Source of the DNA: Erinaceus europaeus
Lineage: Eukaryota; Chordata; Mammalia; Eulipotyphla; Erinaceidae
Assembly (NCBI RefSeq): GCF_950295315.1
Contig: NC_080164.1
Location: forward strand, 61,084,042-61,148,041
Direction of reading: 5' to 3'
DNA length: 64,000 nt
The notes under the pieces are model-generated. The model saw nothing but the letters and a program-made list of their open reading frames with translations. It was not told where the DNA came from and did not search any database. Position 1 is the stretch's first letter. The number at the start of each line of letters is the position of its first letter. A program made the translations under genes and the position numbers. Positions 22,060 to 32,825 of this stretch are shown piece by piece.

Positions 22060-23305
22060 ACCAACCTAGGGGTAACAAGAGGGGAAAGGGAACTAGAGCA
22101 GAGATAGACACATAGAGAGTCCACCCTGAGTCAGATTTCTTCCCCAAAATAATTCACAAATTCAGAAAGGCAAAGAAGGAAGGAAGAAGTGTATGACAAG
22201 ATAAAAAAAAAGGAAAAAAGAAAGAAGGGACAAGAGAGAGAAAAGGGAAAAGATAAGAAAAATAGCTGTAATTAAAGAGCAGTGAAAGGAAAGGTTTTTT
22301 TATTACTTTTTTTAAAATTTAATTTAATTTTTTAGATTAGCTAGGAGGGGGAGGGAGGGGAGAGTCTGTAGAGGAGGTAGGATTAAGGAGACAAGTTCCT
22401 CCCACAATAGGTAAGATGCCCACTACCCTAGCACTGAAATATATGCTAAGAGTTAATTCTGATCAACCTAAGGGGGGGGAAGATATATGCCTTTATATAA
22501 TATTAATAGTAAGATAGAGCAGGGCAAAAAAATAAAATAAAATAAAATAAAATAAAACCCTGTCCCAGATTACCTCAAACCTTGTGATCAGAGGCAGCTG
22601 ATTGTAAGAATGAGGAAAAAAAAAACTGCAGGACTAGACAAGGATAGCTGAAATAGACAGTTGTGCAAATCTACTATCCACTGTATATTCTAGGGGTGGC
22701 TAAAGGAGTAAGGGAAGTTGAGCAGAGACACTTGCAGTGAGAGTCCACACTGAGTCAGAATTCTTCCCCAAAATAATTCCCAAATGTGTACCAGTGAATT
22801 CAAAAAAGCACACTGTTTGGTAGTGTGGGGGCTGGGGGCTGTGGCTTTGGAAGCTGTAGGATTAAGGAAAAAAGGATGACAAGAATGAGAAAAAGAAAAA
22901 AAAAGAAAGAGAGAGAGAGAGAGAAAAGATAAAGATAAAAAGAACAGTCATAAAAGGAAAGGGTTTTTTAATGTATTTATTTTTAATTATTTAATTAGCT
23001 ATGTGGGGTGAGGTGGGGGGGGGGTTGGCTACTTAGAAAGAAAAAAGGCCAGAGGTTTCAGAAGGGTATAGACTTAGAATGAATGATACTCCTTGGTGAG
23101 ACAGGAATTTGGTAAAGAAAGAGGTTCCTAGCAGGGGAGCCTGCTAGGATCTGGTCCCCAGGGACTGGTTATGGGGGTTGGGGGGAAGGGGGAAGAGGTA
23201 TGCTTAAAAATTAAAAGGAAAAAAAAATTTTCCCCTTTTTTCTTACTCTAATTCTTACCCCAAATTAAGTTATAGTCACCTCCTTGGTGTCACCACTAGG
23301 ACCCC
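22060..23305 (-). repeat. Two tandem units in the 5'UTR of L1 copy 1
   Basis: Matching landmarks recur 624 bases apart: GAGTCCACCCTGAGTCAGAT at 22117 and GAGTCCACACTGAGTCAGAA at 22741. Each is followed by TTCTTCCCCAAAATAATTC, a purine-rich AAG/GA tract and a TTTTTTA...TTAATTA...TTAGCTA block ending in a G-rich segment. The units are diverged, but their parts are in the same order. Confidence 0.75.
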
Positions 23306-23411
23306 TTATTGACTGTCCTACTAAAGGCAGAAAATCCTACTGTTTCCAGGAGATGTGGTCAGAGCTCAAGCCACTAGCAGCTTCTCAGTCCGCCATCTTC
23401 CTTGAACCCCC

Positions 23412-23572
23412 TGCATGTGTCTTTCTTTCTCTCCCCCTCTCTGTCTTCCCCTCCTCTCTCCATTTCTCTCTGTCCTATCCAATAACAACAATATCAATAA
23501 TAATAACTACAACAATAAAATAACAAGGGCAACAAAAAGGGAATAAATATATATTTTTTAAAAATTATCCTT
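23412..23572 (+). repeat. Type B SINE, 3' part, resuming after L1 copy 1
   Basis: Starts with the second copy of the target duplication (TGCATGTGTCTTTCTTT, 23412-23428) and continues through the CT-rich body, ATCCAATAACAACAATATC and the AATAAATATATATTTTTT tail. Confidence 0.9.
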
Positions 23573-24090
23573 TACATCCCATATTATAAGCCATGGTGAA
23601 TAAACAGATTATTGTCATTTCTAAGACAAGATTAGTGATTAGAAATATGAGGGTTCTTTTTTACATTCTAATAACTCCTTTAGTCCATGAATACATGTAT
23701 GTATAAAATATATTCTGTCACTGAAAATTAATATTTGTTTATTTATCTAAAGCTTGAGAGAACCAGAATATCAGTTGGGCATATAAAGTAGTGCATATTA
23801 AATTCAGGGCTTCAAGCATCAAGACCTGTGATATACCACTGATTCACTTTCTAGCTACTTTCCTCAGAAATCTAATGACAAATAATCAGCATACAATTGA
23901 TCTAGAGGAATTTAATATTTATGATACTTGAAGTGAGATTACCATAAGAGTGGAAAATATTTATATGAGTTCTCTAATATTGTAAAGAAACTCTTAAAAC
24001 TTTTGATGAAGCTCTATGAAATAAGAGTAAGAAAAGAAGAGATCAGAGTAATATGTTTTGGACATTGCCATGGTCTGAGGGCAGCAATGA

Positions 24091-24164
24091 TTCTCCTCCT
24101 CCCCCTCCTCCTCCTCCTCCTCCTCCTCCTCCTCCTTCTACTCCTCCTCCTCTTCCTCCTTCTT
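24091..24164. repeat. (TCC)n microsatellite
   Basis: CTC/TCC array with a few interruptions. It produces a polyproline reading in one frame, which is not a gene. Confidence 0.9.
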
Positions 24165-24261
24165 TAATGTATTTTATTCAAGTATTAGAGGGTAGGGACT
24201 GCAGAGCCTTCTCATTGTGTAGCATTTCTGAATTTTCATACATATGATTCAGATTTTAGCA

Positions 24262-24400
24262 CCAGCACCATATGGAAGGTGCTATGACAATGAAGGTCAG
24301 GTTCTGTGGTGGCTTTCCCTCTCTCTGCGTCTCTGCCTCTCTCCTTCTTTCTGCCTTTCTGTCTCTCTCTACTTTAACAACAACAACAAAAAGTTGCTGC
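24262..24400 (+). repeat. Decayed SINE-like segment
   Basis: A CT-rich CTCTCTGCGTCTCTGCCTCT body followed by TTTAACAACAACAACAAAAA resembles the 3' half of the tRNA-SINEs. The head is too diverged to classify. Confidence 0.4.
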
Positions 24401-24474
24401 TGGGATCAGTCAAAGTATACATGTGTAAAGCCAAAAACTAAAGGCAAGAATCCAGTATGGTCATTTAGTTAGGT

Positions 24475-25595
24475 CTAGGTGACTAAAAGTAGGCATTTTC
24501 AGTGATACAAATCCAATTACAAAGAAGACTAAAACAAAAATAAACCCACGGGACAACCAAATTAAAAGGTTATTATTCTTTTGCACAGTGAAAGAAACTA
24601 CCACCCAAATAAAGAGAACCCTTACAGAGTGGGATATCTTTACATGGCATACATAAGACAAGAGGCTGATAACTAAAATATATAAAGAGTTCATCAAATC
24701 AGCAACAAGAAAACAAATGGCCCCATTTAAAAATGGGGAAAATATAAACAGAATATTTACAAAGAGGATATCCAAAAAGCCAACAAACATATGATAAAAT
24801 GCTCCAAGTCATTGATTATCAGAGAAATGCAAATTAAGATAAAAATGATATAACACTTCTCTCCTGTAAGAATGTCATACATCAGAAAAGGTAGCAGCAA
24901 AAAATGCTGGAGAGGTTGTGGAGACAAAGGAACCCTCCTGCACTGCTTTTGGAAATGTAAATTGGTCTAAACCCTGTGGAGAGCAGTCTGGAATACTCTC
25001 AGAAGGCTAGAAGTGTGACCCTGCAATTCCTCTCCTGGGGATATATCCTATGGAAACAAACATATCCATCCAAAAAGATTTGTGTATAACTATGTTGATA
25101 GCAGCACAATTTGTAATAGCCAAAACCTGGAAGTAACCAGATGCCCAACAACAGATGAATGTCTGAGCAAGTTGTGGTCTATATACACAATGGAATACTA
25201 CTTGGCTATTAAAAATGGTGAATTTACCTTCTTCACCTCATCTTGGATGGAGCCTGAAGTTAAGTGAGATAGATCAGAAAGAGAAGAATGAATATGGGAT
25301 GATTCCACTCATAGACAGAAGTTGAAAAATAAGAACAGAAGGGAAAACACTAAGCAGAACTTGGACTAGAATTGGTGTATTGCACCAAAGTAAAAGACTC
25401 TGGGATGGTGTGGGATTAAGGTCCTAGAACATGATAGCAGAGAACCTAGTGAAGGATGAAGTGTTATGTGGAAAACTGAGAAATGTTATACATGTACAAA
25501 CTACTTTATTTTACTGTCAACTGTAAACTATTAATCCCCACTAAAGAAAAATAAATGTAAAAATAAATAAAGCAATTTAAAAAGAAAAAAAAACA
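24475..25595 (+). mobile_element. 5'-truncated L1 (copy 2 lineage)
   Basis: Matches the last ~1.1 kb of L1 copy 2: ACAAATCCAATTACAAAGAA, TGCTGGAGAGGTTGTGGAGA, the ORF2 C-terminal segment with TRCPTTDECLSKLWSIYT (translated from 25082-25267), then the short 3'UTR (CACCAAAGTAAAAGACTCTG, GTACAAACTACTTTATTTTA) and an A-rich tail. It carries several stops and indels. Confidence 0.88.
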
Positions 25596-26566
25596 TGATA
25601 TATTTAGTATTTCAAAGTTGTGAAGAACATTATAAGTCTGTTTTTCCAGAATTTGCTATTGCAGCCTTCAAGGTATTGCTAATGAGACTTCTTTAGAGAA
25701 TTAGTTCAACTTTAATTATTCTCTTAAAATATGTGAGTGAGCAATTTAGATATCTGACATCATTCAGTTTTGTAAAACCAACCAATGAACATTTTCCATC
25801 CAAGCATTAAAAGTGATATGTTCTATGTGATTATTTTCTTTCTTTATCCACTGTTTTTTCTAAGCATGTTATGTCAAAATATAGCTCATCTAAAAAAGAA
25901 CATTCCAAAAAGAGTTCTCAGAACCTACTTGTGAGAGCTCAATTTCCTATTTCTCATAGATTTAGGCCATTGTAGCTATTTATAATCACTTGCCAATCAT
26001 ATATGTGCACACATACATATATTTATTCAAGTACATTCACTCATACACACATTCATAAACGTGTGTGTAGCATTATTTTTACAGAAAAGTAGCATGTACA
26101 AAAACTAAGCCAATCATAGCTGGTAATGCTTCTACAGTAATTTAGAATGTAGGTCCCCTCTTACTATTTCCATAAAATCAGCATTGGAAACCCCACTTTC
26201 TAAAATCACTTTCTAAATTTTGTTTACCGCAAAAGATTTGGGCATTTAAACAGACACTACACAGGTTAGTCTAGTTTGCTAGATGGAGTATAATAAAAAG
26301 GCCAACAAAATAGAAGTGAGAAAGTGTCAAGGTATAACTACTGCAGTAGCATGACCATTTCCTTACCTTTCTTAGACATATACCTGGATTCCATCCTGCT
26401 TTTATATTTTATAATCAACATTGGGTTTTTTAACAAAAATTATATAAACCTACATATATTAGATATATTGGAATGTGATACAGATTGTATTAGTATTATA
26501 AAATGACTTATTCTGGTTCTGACATTCTAACCCAAGCTCTTTCATACTTCAGAAGTAGACCTAAAT
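25596..26566. other. Intronic sequence without recognised features
   Basis: AT-rich single-copy-like DNA with no coding-like frame. Confidence 0.6.
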
Positions 26567-26791
26567 AAAACTCTGCTCAGGGGCCAGATGGTGGCACACC
26601 AGGTTAAGTGCACACATTACAGTATGCAAAGACACAGGTTCAAGCCTGTTTCCCACCTGCAGGAGGAAAGCTTCATAAGTGGTGAAGCAGGGCTGCAGGT
26701 GTCTCTCTCTTTCCCTCTCTATTCTTCCTCCCCTCTCAATTTATCTGTCTCTGTCCAATGACAAATAAAAAATAAAATAAAAGTCTGCTCA
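26567..26791 (+). repeat. tRNA-derived SINE, type A, with target duplication
   Basis: Complete element at 26580-26778 (GGGGCCAGATGGTGGCACAC head, B box GGTTCAAGCCT, CT body, A-rich tail). The flanking 13-base repeats at 26567-26579 and 26779-26791 differ at one base. Confidence 0.88.
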
Positions 26792-26829
26792 AAAAGCAAG
26801 GCAGAAAATTCCAGTCACTCATGATTTTT

Positions 26830-26972
26830 TAAACAGTTATCTGTTTTCATAGGAGAGAGACGGAGATAGAAAAAGATCCTAGCACTTTTCAGCTCTTGCA
26901 TACAGTGGTACTGCAGATTAAAGTTGTGGGCTCTGGGCACTAGACATACATGTCTATTGCACCATCACTTCA
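26830..26972 (-). repeat. Decayed tRNA(Lys)-like SINE
   Basis: A GAGAGAGACGGAGATAG body with CAGATTAAAGTTGTGGGCTC and a decayed A-box region on the minus strand. It is similar in layout to 7008-7142. Confidence 0.4.
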
Positions 26973-27627
26973 TATCTCCTCATTGCAGCCATTCATAATT
27001 AAAATTTACAGCTGTAGTCACATGGCAAAATTAGTTCATGGCCTGATATATCAGAAGAATACTAATCCAAGCTGGCATCCAGAGGGGAAAGAAAACTTCC
27101 TACACAAGCTGAAAAAGCTACAGGGCTTTGTTCTGAACATCCATTTTGTGTTCTCTCTTCTTCTGTAACTGGAAATAAAATTTAATGATTAAAAAGAAGC
27201 TTAGTGAAAGGAGGACATCAAACTATGCAGTTTAAAAAATACTAATAGTTCTAAGAAACTAGGAAAGATTATTTGGTGAATTTAAAATGTTGAACATCAA
27301 AACTAGTAAAAGTTAGAATTAAACTGAATATATGAAAAATATTCTTACTGGTTTTTCAATTTAAACAAACAAATGGATTGTACACACATTATAGGACAAT
27401 GGTTTCCAAAAAATCAAGCTATCACAGATGGTTAATAACCCACATAGACGATCATAATAGAAAAAGATCTTAATGAAAAAATCTATTTCATTATCATTAT
27501 TTAAAAAAATGGCCACAAAATTAGCATTATGAATCTAATAGAGAATTTTTAAAAATCTAGTTTAAATATCAAAATCTGGAAAATACAAAAGTATATACAG
27601 TATTGCCAAAAGTATTATGCATCAATA

Positions 27628-27951
27628 AAGAATGGATTCAGATTGGGGACTAGGTGGTAGCACACAGGGTTAAATGCACATAGTATAAAGTGCAAGGACT
27701 GGCTCAAGGATCCTGGTTTAAGCCCCCTGCTTCTGGCCTGTGAGAGGGTGTCATTTCACAAGCAGAGAAGCAGGTCTGCAGGTGTCTTCCTCTCTCTCTC
27801 TCTCTCTTTTTTTCCCTCCTCAATTTCTCTCTGTCCTATCCAACAACAGAAGCAACAAAACAGCAACAACAATGGAAAAAAGATGGCCTCCAGGATCAGT
27901 GGATTCTTAGTGCAGGCAATGAGCCCCAGCAATAACCCTGGAGGCAAAAAA

Positions 27952-28007
<56 letters not shown>

Positions 28008-28032
28008 AAAAAGAAAAGAATGGACTCAGATT
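27628..28032 (+). repeat. tRNA-derived SINE, long form, with (GAAA)n tail and target duplication
   Basis: Element from 27645 (GGGGACTAGGTGGTAGCACA) through the B-box region, CT body and long-form segment (GATGGCCTCCAGGATCAGTG, CAATAACCCTGGAGGCAAAA). It ends in an AAAG array at about 27949-28015. The 17-base direct repeats at 27628-27644 and 28016-28032 differ at one base. Confidence 0.9.
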
Positions 28033-28499
28033 AAGAGTAAGGAAATAGTGTGTAGTGACAAGAAACAGTAGAAAAGAATATATAATTTGACTAAATAGAA
28101 TGGTGTCCTGAATTTTCTCAAAGGTTCAAAATATGAAGTATAGACCTTAATAAGTGCACTAATCTTACTGCAAGTCATGAGCCTGCATATTCCTCAGAGT
28201 AGATCTCAAAGTAAAGAAAGAAGAATCAAATTCAAATTTTAGCCAAGGCTTTGCAAATAGCTTGACAAACTCCATTTAAGATTAGTTTAATAGAAGACAC
28301 ATCAATGTTCTGTCAACTCTATTACTCAGCAGAAAGTCAACAGATTATATATTAAAGCCCGTTTTCCCAAAAAGACTGTGATTGAAAGTAGAAAAAATGA
28401 TAGTTGAGTCAATTAGTCTTGCTGTTTTTATAAAACTGTCTGAGTGTCTTTAAATTTTAGATTTGTCTTTGAAAAAAAATCTTAAATTTTTTTCATAGT

Positions 28500-28625
28500 G
28501 GAGTAATGGTTCTTAAGCTTTAATGAGCAAATAAATTACCTGGGCATCCTATTAACATGAAAATTCCAGTTGGTTGGTCTGGAATGAGACCAGAAATTTT
28601 ACATTTCTAACAAGATCCCAGATTT
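28500..28625 (+). mobile_element. MER5A-like hAT DNA transposon relic
   Basis: AATGGTTCTTAAGCTTTAAT, AATTACCTGGGCATCCTATT and TTTTACATTTCTAACAAGAT followed by CCCAG appear in MER5A order. Confidence 0.75.
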
Positions 28626-29076
28626 TAGTAACATAGAGAGCTTTACTTCCAATATCTAACAATTAAACTTCCCACCAAGTTTGATATATTGAATGATCCT
28701 TCAATTCTGTTTTTGCAATTAGAAATGTAACTATGCTCCAAAATCACTCTTCTCTTGAGTTTCATACACTACATTCTGTTTTTCTACCTCCTATCTTTTT
28801 ATTTTATTGGTTTTTTTTTTATTGAGGGGGTTAATGCTTAACAATGCAGGCACTGACATATGAGTACAATTTCATTAGGCACTAGGACCCCACAATTCTC
28901 TCCTCTCTGCTCCTCTTGATCTCCATTGCTAGTTATTTTTTCTCTTGTTTGTCACCTGGAATGCTGAGGTTCAAGAGAGTTTGATTTGGGACTCCTTCTA
29001 GTCCCTGGGTGACTTCACCCATGTGCAAGGCTTCAGCTACTATCCATATACCAGTGACTGTCAAAACTCCAGTCTA

Positions 29077-30010
29077 TATTTTTTTTTTAATTTTTTACTT
29101 AAGAAAGGATTAGTGAACAAAAGCATAAGGTAGGAGGGGTACAACTCCACACAATTCCCAAAACCCAATCCCCATAACCCACCCCCTCCCATGGTAGCTT
29201 TCCCATTCTCTATCCCTCTGGGAGCATGGACCCAGGGTCGTTGAGGGTTGCAGAAGGTAGAAGGTCTGGCTTCTGTAATTGCTTCCCCGCTGAACATGGG
29301 TGTTGACTGGTCGGTCCATACTCCCAGTCTGCCTCTCTCTTTCCCTAGTAGGGTGTGACTCTGGGGAAGCTGAGCTCCAGGACACATTGGTGGGGTCTTC
29401 AATCCAGGGAAGCCTAGCCAGCATCCTGGTGGCATCTGGAACCTGGTGATTGAAAAGAGAGTTAACATATGAAGCCAAACAATTTGTTGAGCAATCATGG
29501 ATCCCAAGCTTGGAATAGTGGAGAGGAAGTGTTAGGGAGGTACTCACTGCAAACTCTAGTGTACTACTGCTTTCAGGTATATATTTTGCAGTAGTTTATG
29601 GATACGTGTGCACATAAGCTCTCTCTCACAGAAACTGGTGTATATCTAGGTTATGGGACTTTGTTAGAAAGTGAACTACCTGAGATGAAATTAGAGTGTA
29701 CTATTAAAGGAAAGGTCTCACCCGAGTAATGAAGCTGAAGGGTTGTCATTCCACATGTGAAGTCTCTGGATACATTCTGAGGTGAAGCATGTTGAGGTAG
29801 CAATCGTTGCTTTGGTTAGGTTGTGATCGGCAGATGCAATGTTATTTGGTTTGGATTGGGAGATGCATACGGGAAAGTGGGCCCTATCCAAGGGTTCCAG
29901 GACTGGGGGAAGTAGGGGCTCTATAGTGAAGATGTGAGGTTCCTGCTGTCTTAGGGTTCAAAAAGACACTCAATAGTTAATATTATCATCACATTATTTG
30001 TTAATTGGGT
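29077..30010 (-). mobile_element. 5'-truncated L1 3' end (copy 1 lineage), about 930 bases
   Basis: Closely matches 15806-16740 of L1 copy 1, from the poly-T and ACTTAAGAAAGGATTAGTGA to TATTATCATCACATTATTTG. It lies wholly within the L1 3'UTR, so the open frames at 29061-29547 on the minus strand are part of the retrotransposon and not a host gene. Confidence 0.9.
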
Positions 30011-30150
30011 ATATATTTTATGTGATAGCCTTACCCACACATCAAACTCCTTCAGAAACCTTAAAGGTGTATCAAATTCAATATTTCTAAACTTAAGTCA
30101 TAATTAACTCCCCAAAAGAAAATGTGACATAATTTGGATAGAATTAGATG

Positions 30151-30173
30151 TGTGTCTGTGTGTGTGTGTGTGT
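30151..30173. repeat. (TG)n microsatellite
   Basis: TG run with one interruption. Confidence 0.8.
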
Positions 30174-30574
30174 TTCAAATAGATATGATTTGGTGAAGGA
30201 TAGAATTGGACTTTCAGGGCCAGAGGAAAGCTCACCTACCAGAGCTCACCTACCAGAGGGGGCTAGGTTTGAGCCCAGCCCCCAGTGTATTGTGGAAAGC
30301 TTCCATCTCTTTCTCTCCTTTTTTTATATTTTATTTATTTTCCCTTTGGTTGCCCTTGTTGTTTTTTTATTGTTGTTGTAGTTCTTTCTCTCCTTCTATC
30401 TGAGACTACATGTACAGAGAGGTAAAGTCCCAGCAAAAACTAGCAAAAAATAAAAAAAAACAATTGGGATTTCAGTGGTGAACTTAATGTAGCATGCACA
30501 ATGTTGACTTATAATATTTTATACCTGAAACTTATATAATGCTATAATACAATTTTATTTCAATAACTATTTGT

Positions 30575-30712
30575 TTACTTATTTGTTTATTGTCAGAGCT
30601 CTGCTAAGCTCTAGTTTATGATGGTGCAGGAGATTGAACCTGGGAATTTGGAGCTTTAAACATGAGAGTTACTTTGCATAACCATTACACTATCCCCATC
30701 ACCCTACAATAA
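30575..30712 (-). repeat. tRNA-derived SINE, type C
   Basis: On the minus strand: ATAGTGTAATGGTTATGCAA, AGTAACTCTCATGTTTAAAG and B box GGTTCAATCTC, the same layout as 5825-5936. Confidence 0.7.
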
Positions 30713-30835
30713 GTTCACTAAAAAAAATTCTTCCTCTTTTTAGATACATAAGTTTATCTGATATAAATTCTATAATAAAAACTCAGCTGCAATAAATATT
30801 CACCTACCTTACTAAATAATAGAAATCTCCCCTAT

Positions 30836-31036
30836 GGGGCCAGATGGTGGTGCATATGCATATTACCATGCACAAAGACCTAGGTCCAAGCACCTGGCCC
30901 CCATTTGTATGGGGGATGCTTCATGAGTGGTGAAGCAGGACTGCAGGTGTCTCTTTGTCTCTACCTATATTTCCCCTTCCTCTCAATTTCTCTCTGTTCT
31001 ATCAAACAAGATAAAGTTTTTATAAAAAAAAAAAAG
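30836..31036 (+). repeat. tRNA-derived SINE, type A
   Basis: GGGGCCAGATGGTGGTGCAT head, decayed B box, GGGGGATGCTTCATGAGTGG, CT-rich body and poly-A. L1 copy 2 begins directly at the end of its A-rich tail. Confidence 0.8.
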
Positions 31037-31800
31037 ATGTAAGCAGAGGTGGGGCTACAGAGCAGCAGCATCTGTGTTTCTCTCCTCTCCTCTCCCGAGT
31101 CAACTAGGAATACCAAAGGAGAACACCTGGAACCACAACAAGACAATACTAGTACGACTTCAGGAACCCACCAAATCACTACCAGTGAGTGCAAACACAT
31201 GTGGCTTGTGGACAGAGAGGAGCCTAGGGAGAGATTAAGTGGCTGGTAACAGTCCAGCAGTTTACCAGTTGAGACACCACCTTCAGTATGTTTCACCAAA
31301 CAAAAGACGGCTGAAGAAAGAAGACTCCCCTAAGACTCACCAAATGCAACTGTGAGTTTCCATTGCTACTGCCCTCAGAATCTGGAGCAGTGAGGGGAGA
31401 CCCTGTGCTGACACCAGGGGACAGAGAACTAACCAGGAAACTAAGGAGAAGATCTATACGTCCATGGCCTAGCAGTAGGGCTGTGAGAGTCTATTTGCAT
31501 AACCACTGGATTATCTCTGACCTCCCCCCCTTTATCTCTTGGTCAGAAGTCAGTGATTAGCTAAGAATCCAACTTATAGTTTAAAAGTCCTCAGGCTCCC
31601 ATAGTCTACAGGGAAGAAAGAGAACAACAGAGGCTTTTGAACCACTAAGTTCCAACTCAGGGGTTAAAAAAAATGTTGAAACAACTGTCAGTTTCCACAA
31701 CCATGAACCCTTTAATTACCTTACTTAGACACAAGTCAATACAGGCAAGAGTGATCAGTAATTTGAAAAGTAATGAGAGACCTCATAACATACTATATAA

Positions 31801-32769
31801 ATGGTTAAACCAACAAGAAGAAGTATTGGAGAAATGAACCAGGACAAGAGTCCAACTAAAAGCCCCCTCAGGTTGAAGCACAAAATAAAGAGGTCAACAT
31901 CCAAACACTAGTTAAGGAAATAATGACAGGAGTGAGTAAAGAGTTTGAAAGAATTGTCATCAGAAATACAGAAACAACAAATGAGACTGGAAGAAAACAC
32001 TAATTATCTCAAGGTTATTAGAGAGCTGAAAGCTGAAATAGCTGAGCTAAGAACACAACTAGCTGAACAAGCTAAAACAGATCATAACAGGGTAAGAAAA
32101 TACATAAACTCCAGAAAACAGTAGAGGGGAGAGAGAATAGAATCAATGAGGCTGAAGACAGAATTAGCAAGATCAAGGACGAATTAGAGACAACTAAAAA
32201 AGAAGTAAGCGATCTCAAAAAGAGTTTAAGAGATACTGAAAACAACAACAGAGACCTATGGGATGACTTCAAAAGAAACAATATACGCATTATTGGCTTA
32301 CCAGAGGAAGAAAGAGAGAGAGAGAGAAAGCATTCTTCAGGCCATAATAGCTGAAAACTTCTCTAGTCTAGACAACATCAAAGACATAAAGATTCAAGAA
32401 GCCCAGAGGGTCCCAAACAAAATTAACCCAGACATAAAGATACCAAGACACATCATATTTAGAATGGAAAGGAATAAGGATAAAGAAAGGACCCCGAAGG
32501 CTGCAAGAGAAAAACAAAGAGTCACCTACAGAGGAAAACCCATAAGATTAGCAGCAGACTTCTTCACACAAACACTACAGGCCAGAAGTGAATGGCAAGA
32601 TATCTATCGAGTACTCAGTGATAAAGGCTTTCAACCAAGAATACTGTATCCTGCTAGACTGTCATTCAGACTAGATGGAGGAATAAAAACATTCTCAGAC
32701 AAGCAACAGTTGAAGGAATCAACTATCACCAAGCCTGTCCTGAAAGAAGTTCTGAAAGCTCTCCTGTAA
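31801..32769 (+). pseudogene. L1 copy 2 ORF1, multiply frameshifted
   Basis: The start ATGGTTAAACCAACAAGAAG matches the ORF1 start of copy 3. Frame is lost within the first 30 codons and again near 31990 and 32320. The C-terminal part (after 32330) reads AENFSSLDN, IKIQEAQRVPN, YRGKPIRLAADF and ILYPARLSF, then a normal stop at 32767-32769. This is the RRM and C-terminal nucleic-acid-binding region. Confidence 0.88.
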
Positions 32770-32825
32770 ACAGTCAGACCACCATAAATAGGCCATATAT
32801 CAGAACACTCTAAAAATCCACAAGA

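Larger units (their letters stand above)
15806..23411 (-). mobile_element. L1 copy 1: essentially full-length LINE-1, inserted in a SINE
   Basis: About 7.6 kb, with its 5' end at the right. The 5' terminus on the minus strand starts GGGGTTCAAGGAAGATGGCG, which contains a YY1-type AAGATGGCGG (plus 23390-23399), as at the 5' end of intact human L1. Order: 5'UTR 21950-23411 with two tandem units, ORF1 21949-21035, a 65-base spacer, ORF2 20969-about 17113, a 3'UTR of about 1.3 kb and poly-A (poly-T at 15806). A 17-base target duplication with one mismatch flanks it (15789-15805 and 23412-23428). Terminal intactness and the short, similar duplications imply a fairly recent insertion, although both ORFs are broken. 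It is antisense to EFEMP1. Confidence 0.93.

Noticed and set aside
24053..24247. Proline-rich small protein
   Set aside because: The polyproline run is the translation of a TCC microsatellite.
29061..29547. Two overlapping open frames of 145-148 codons on the minus strand
   Set aside because: They lie inside an L1 3'UTR fragment and are repeated at other copies, so they are not a host gene. They are kept only as an ORF-like finding of the retrotransposon.
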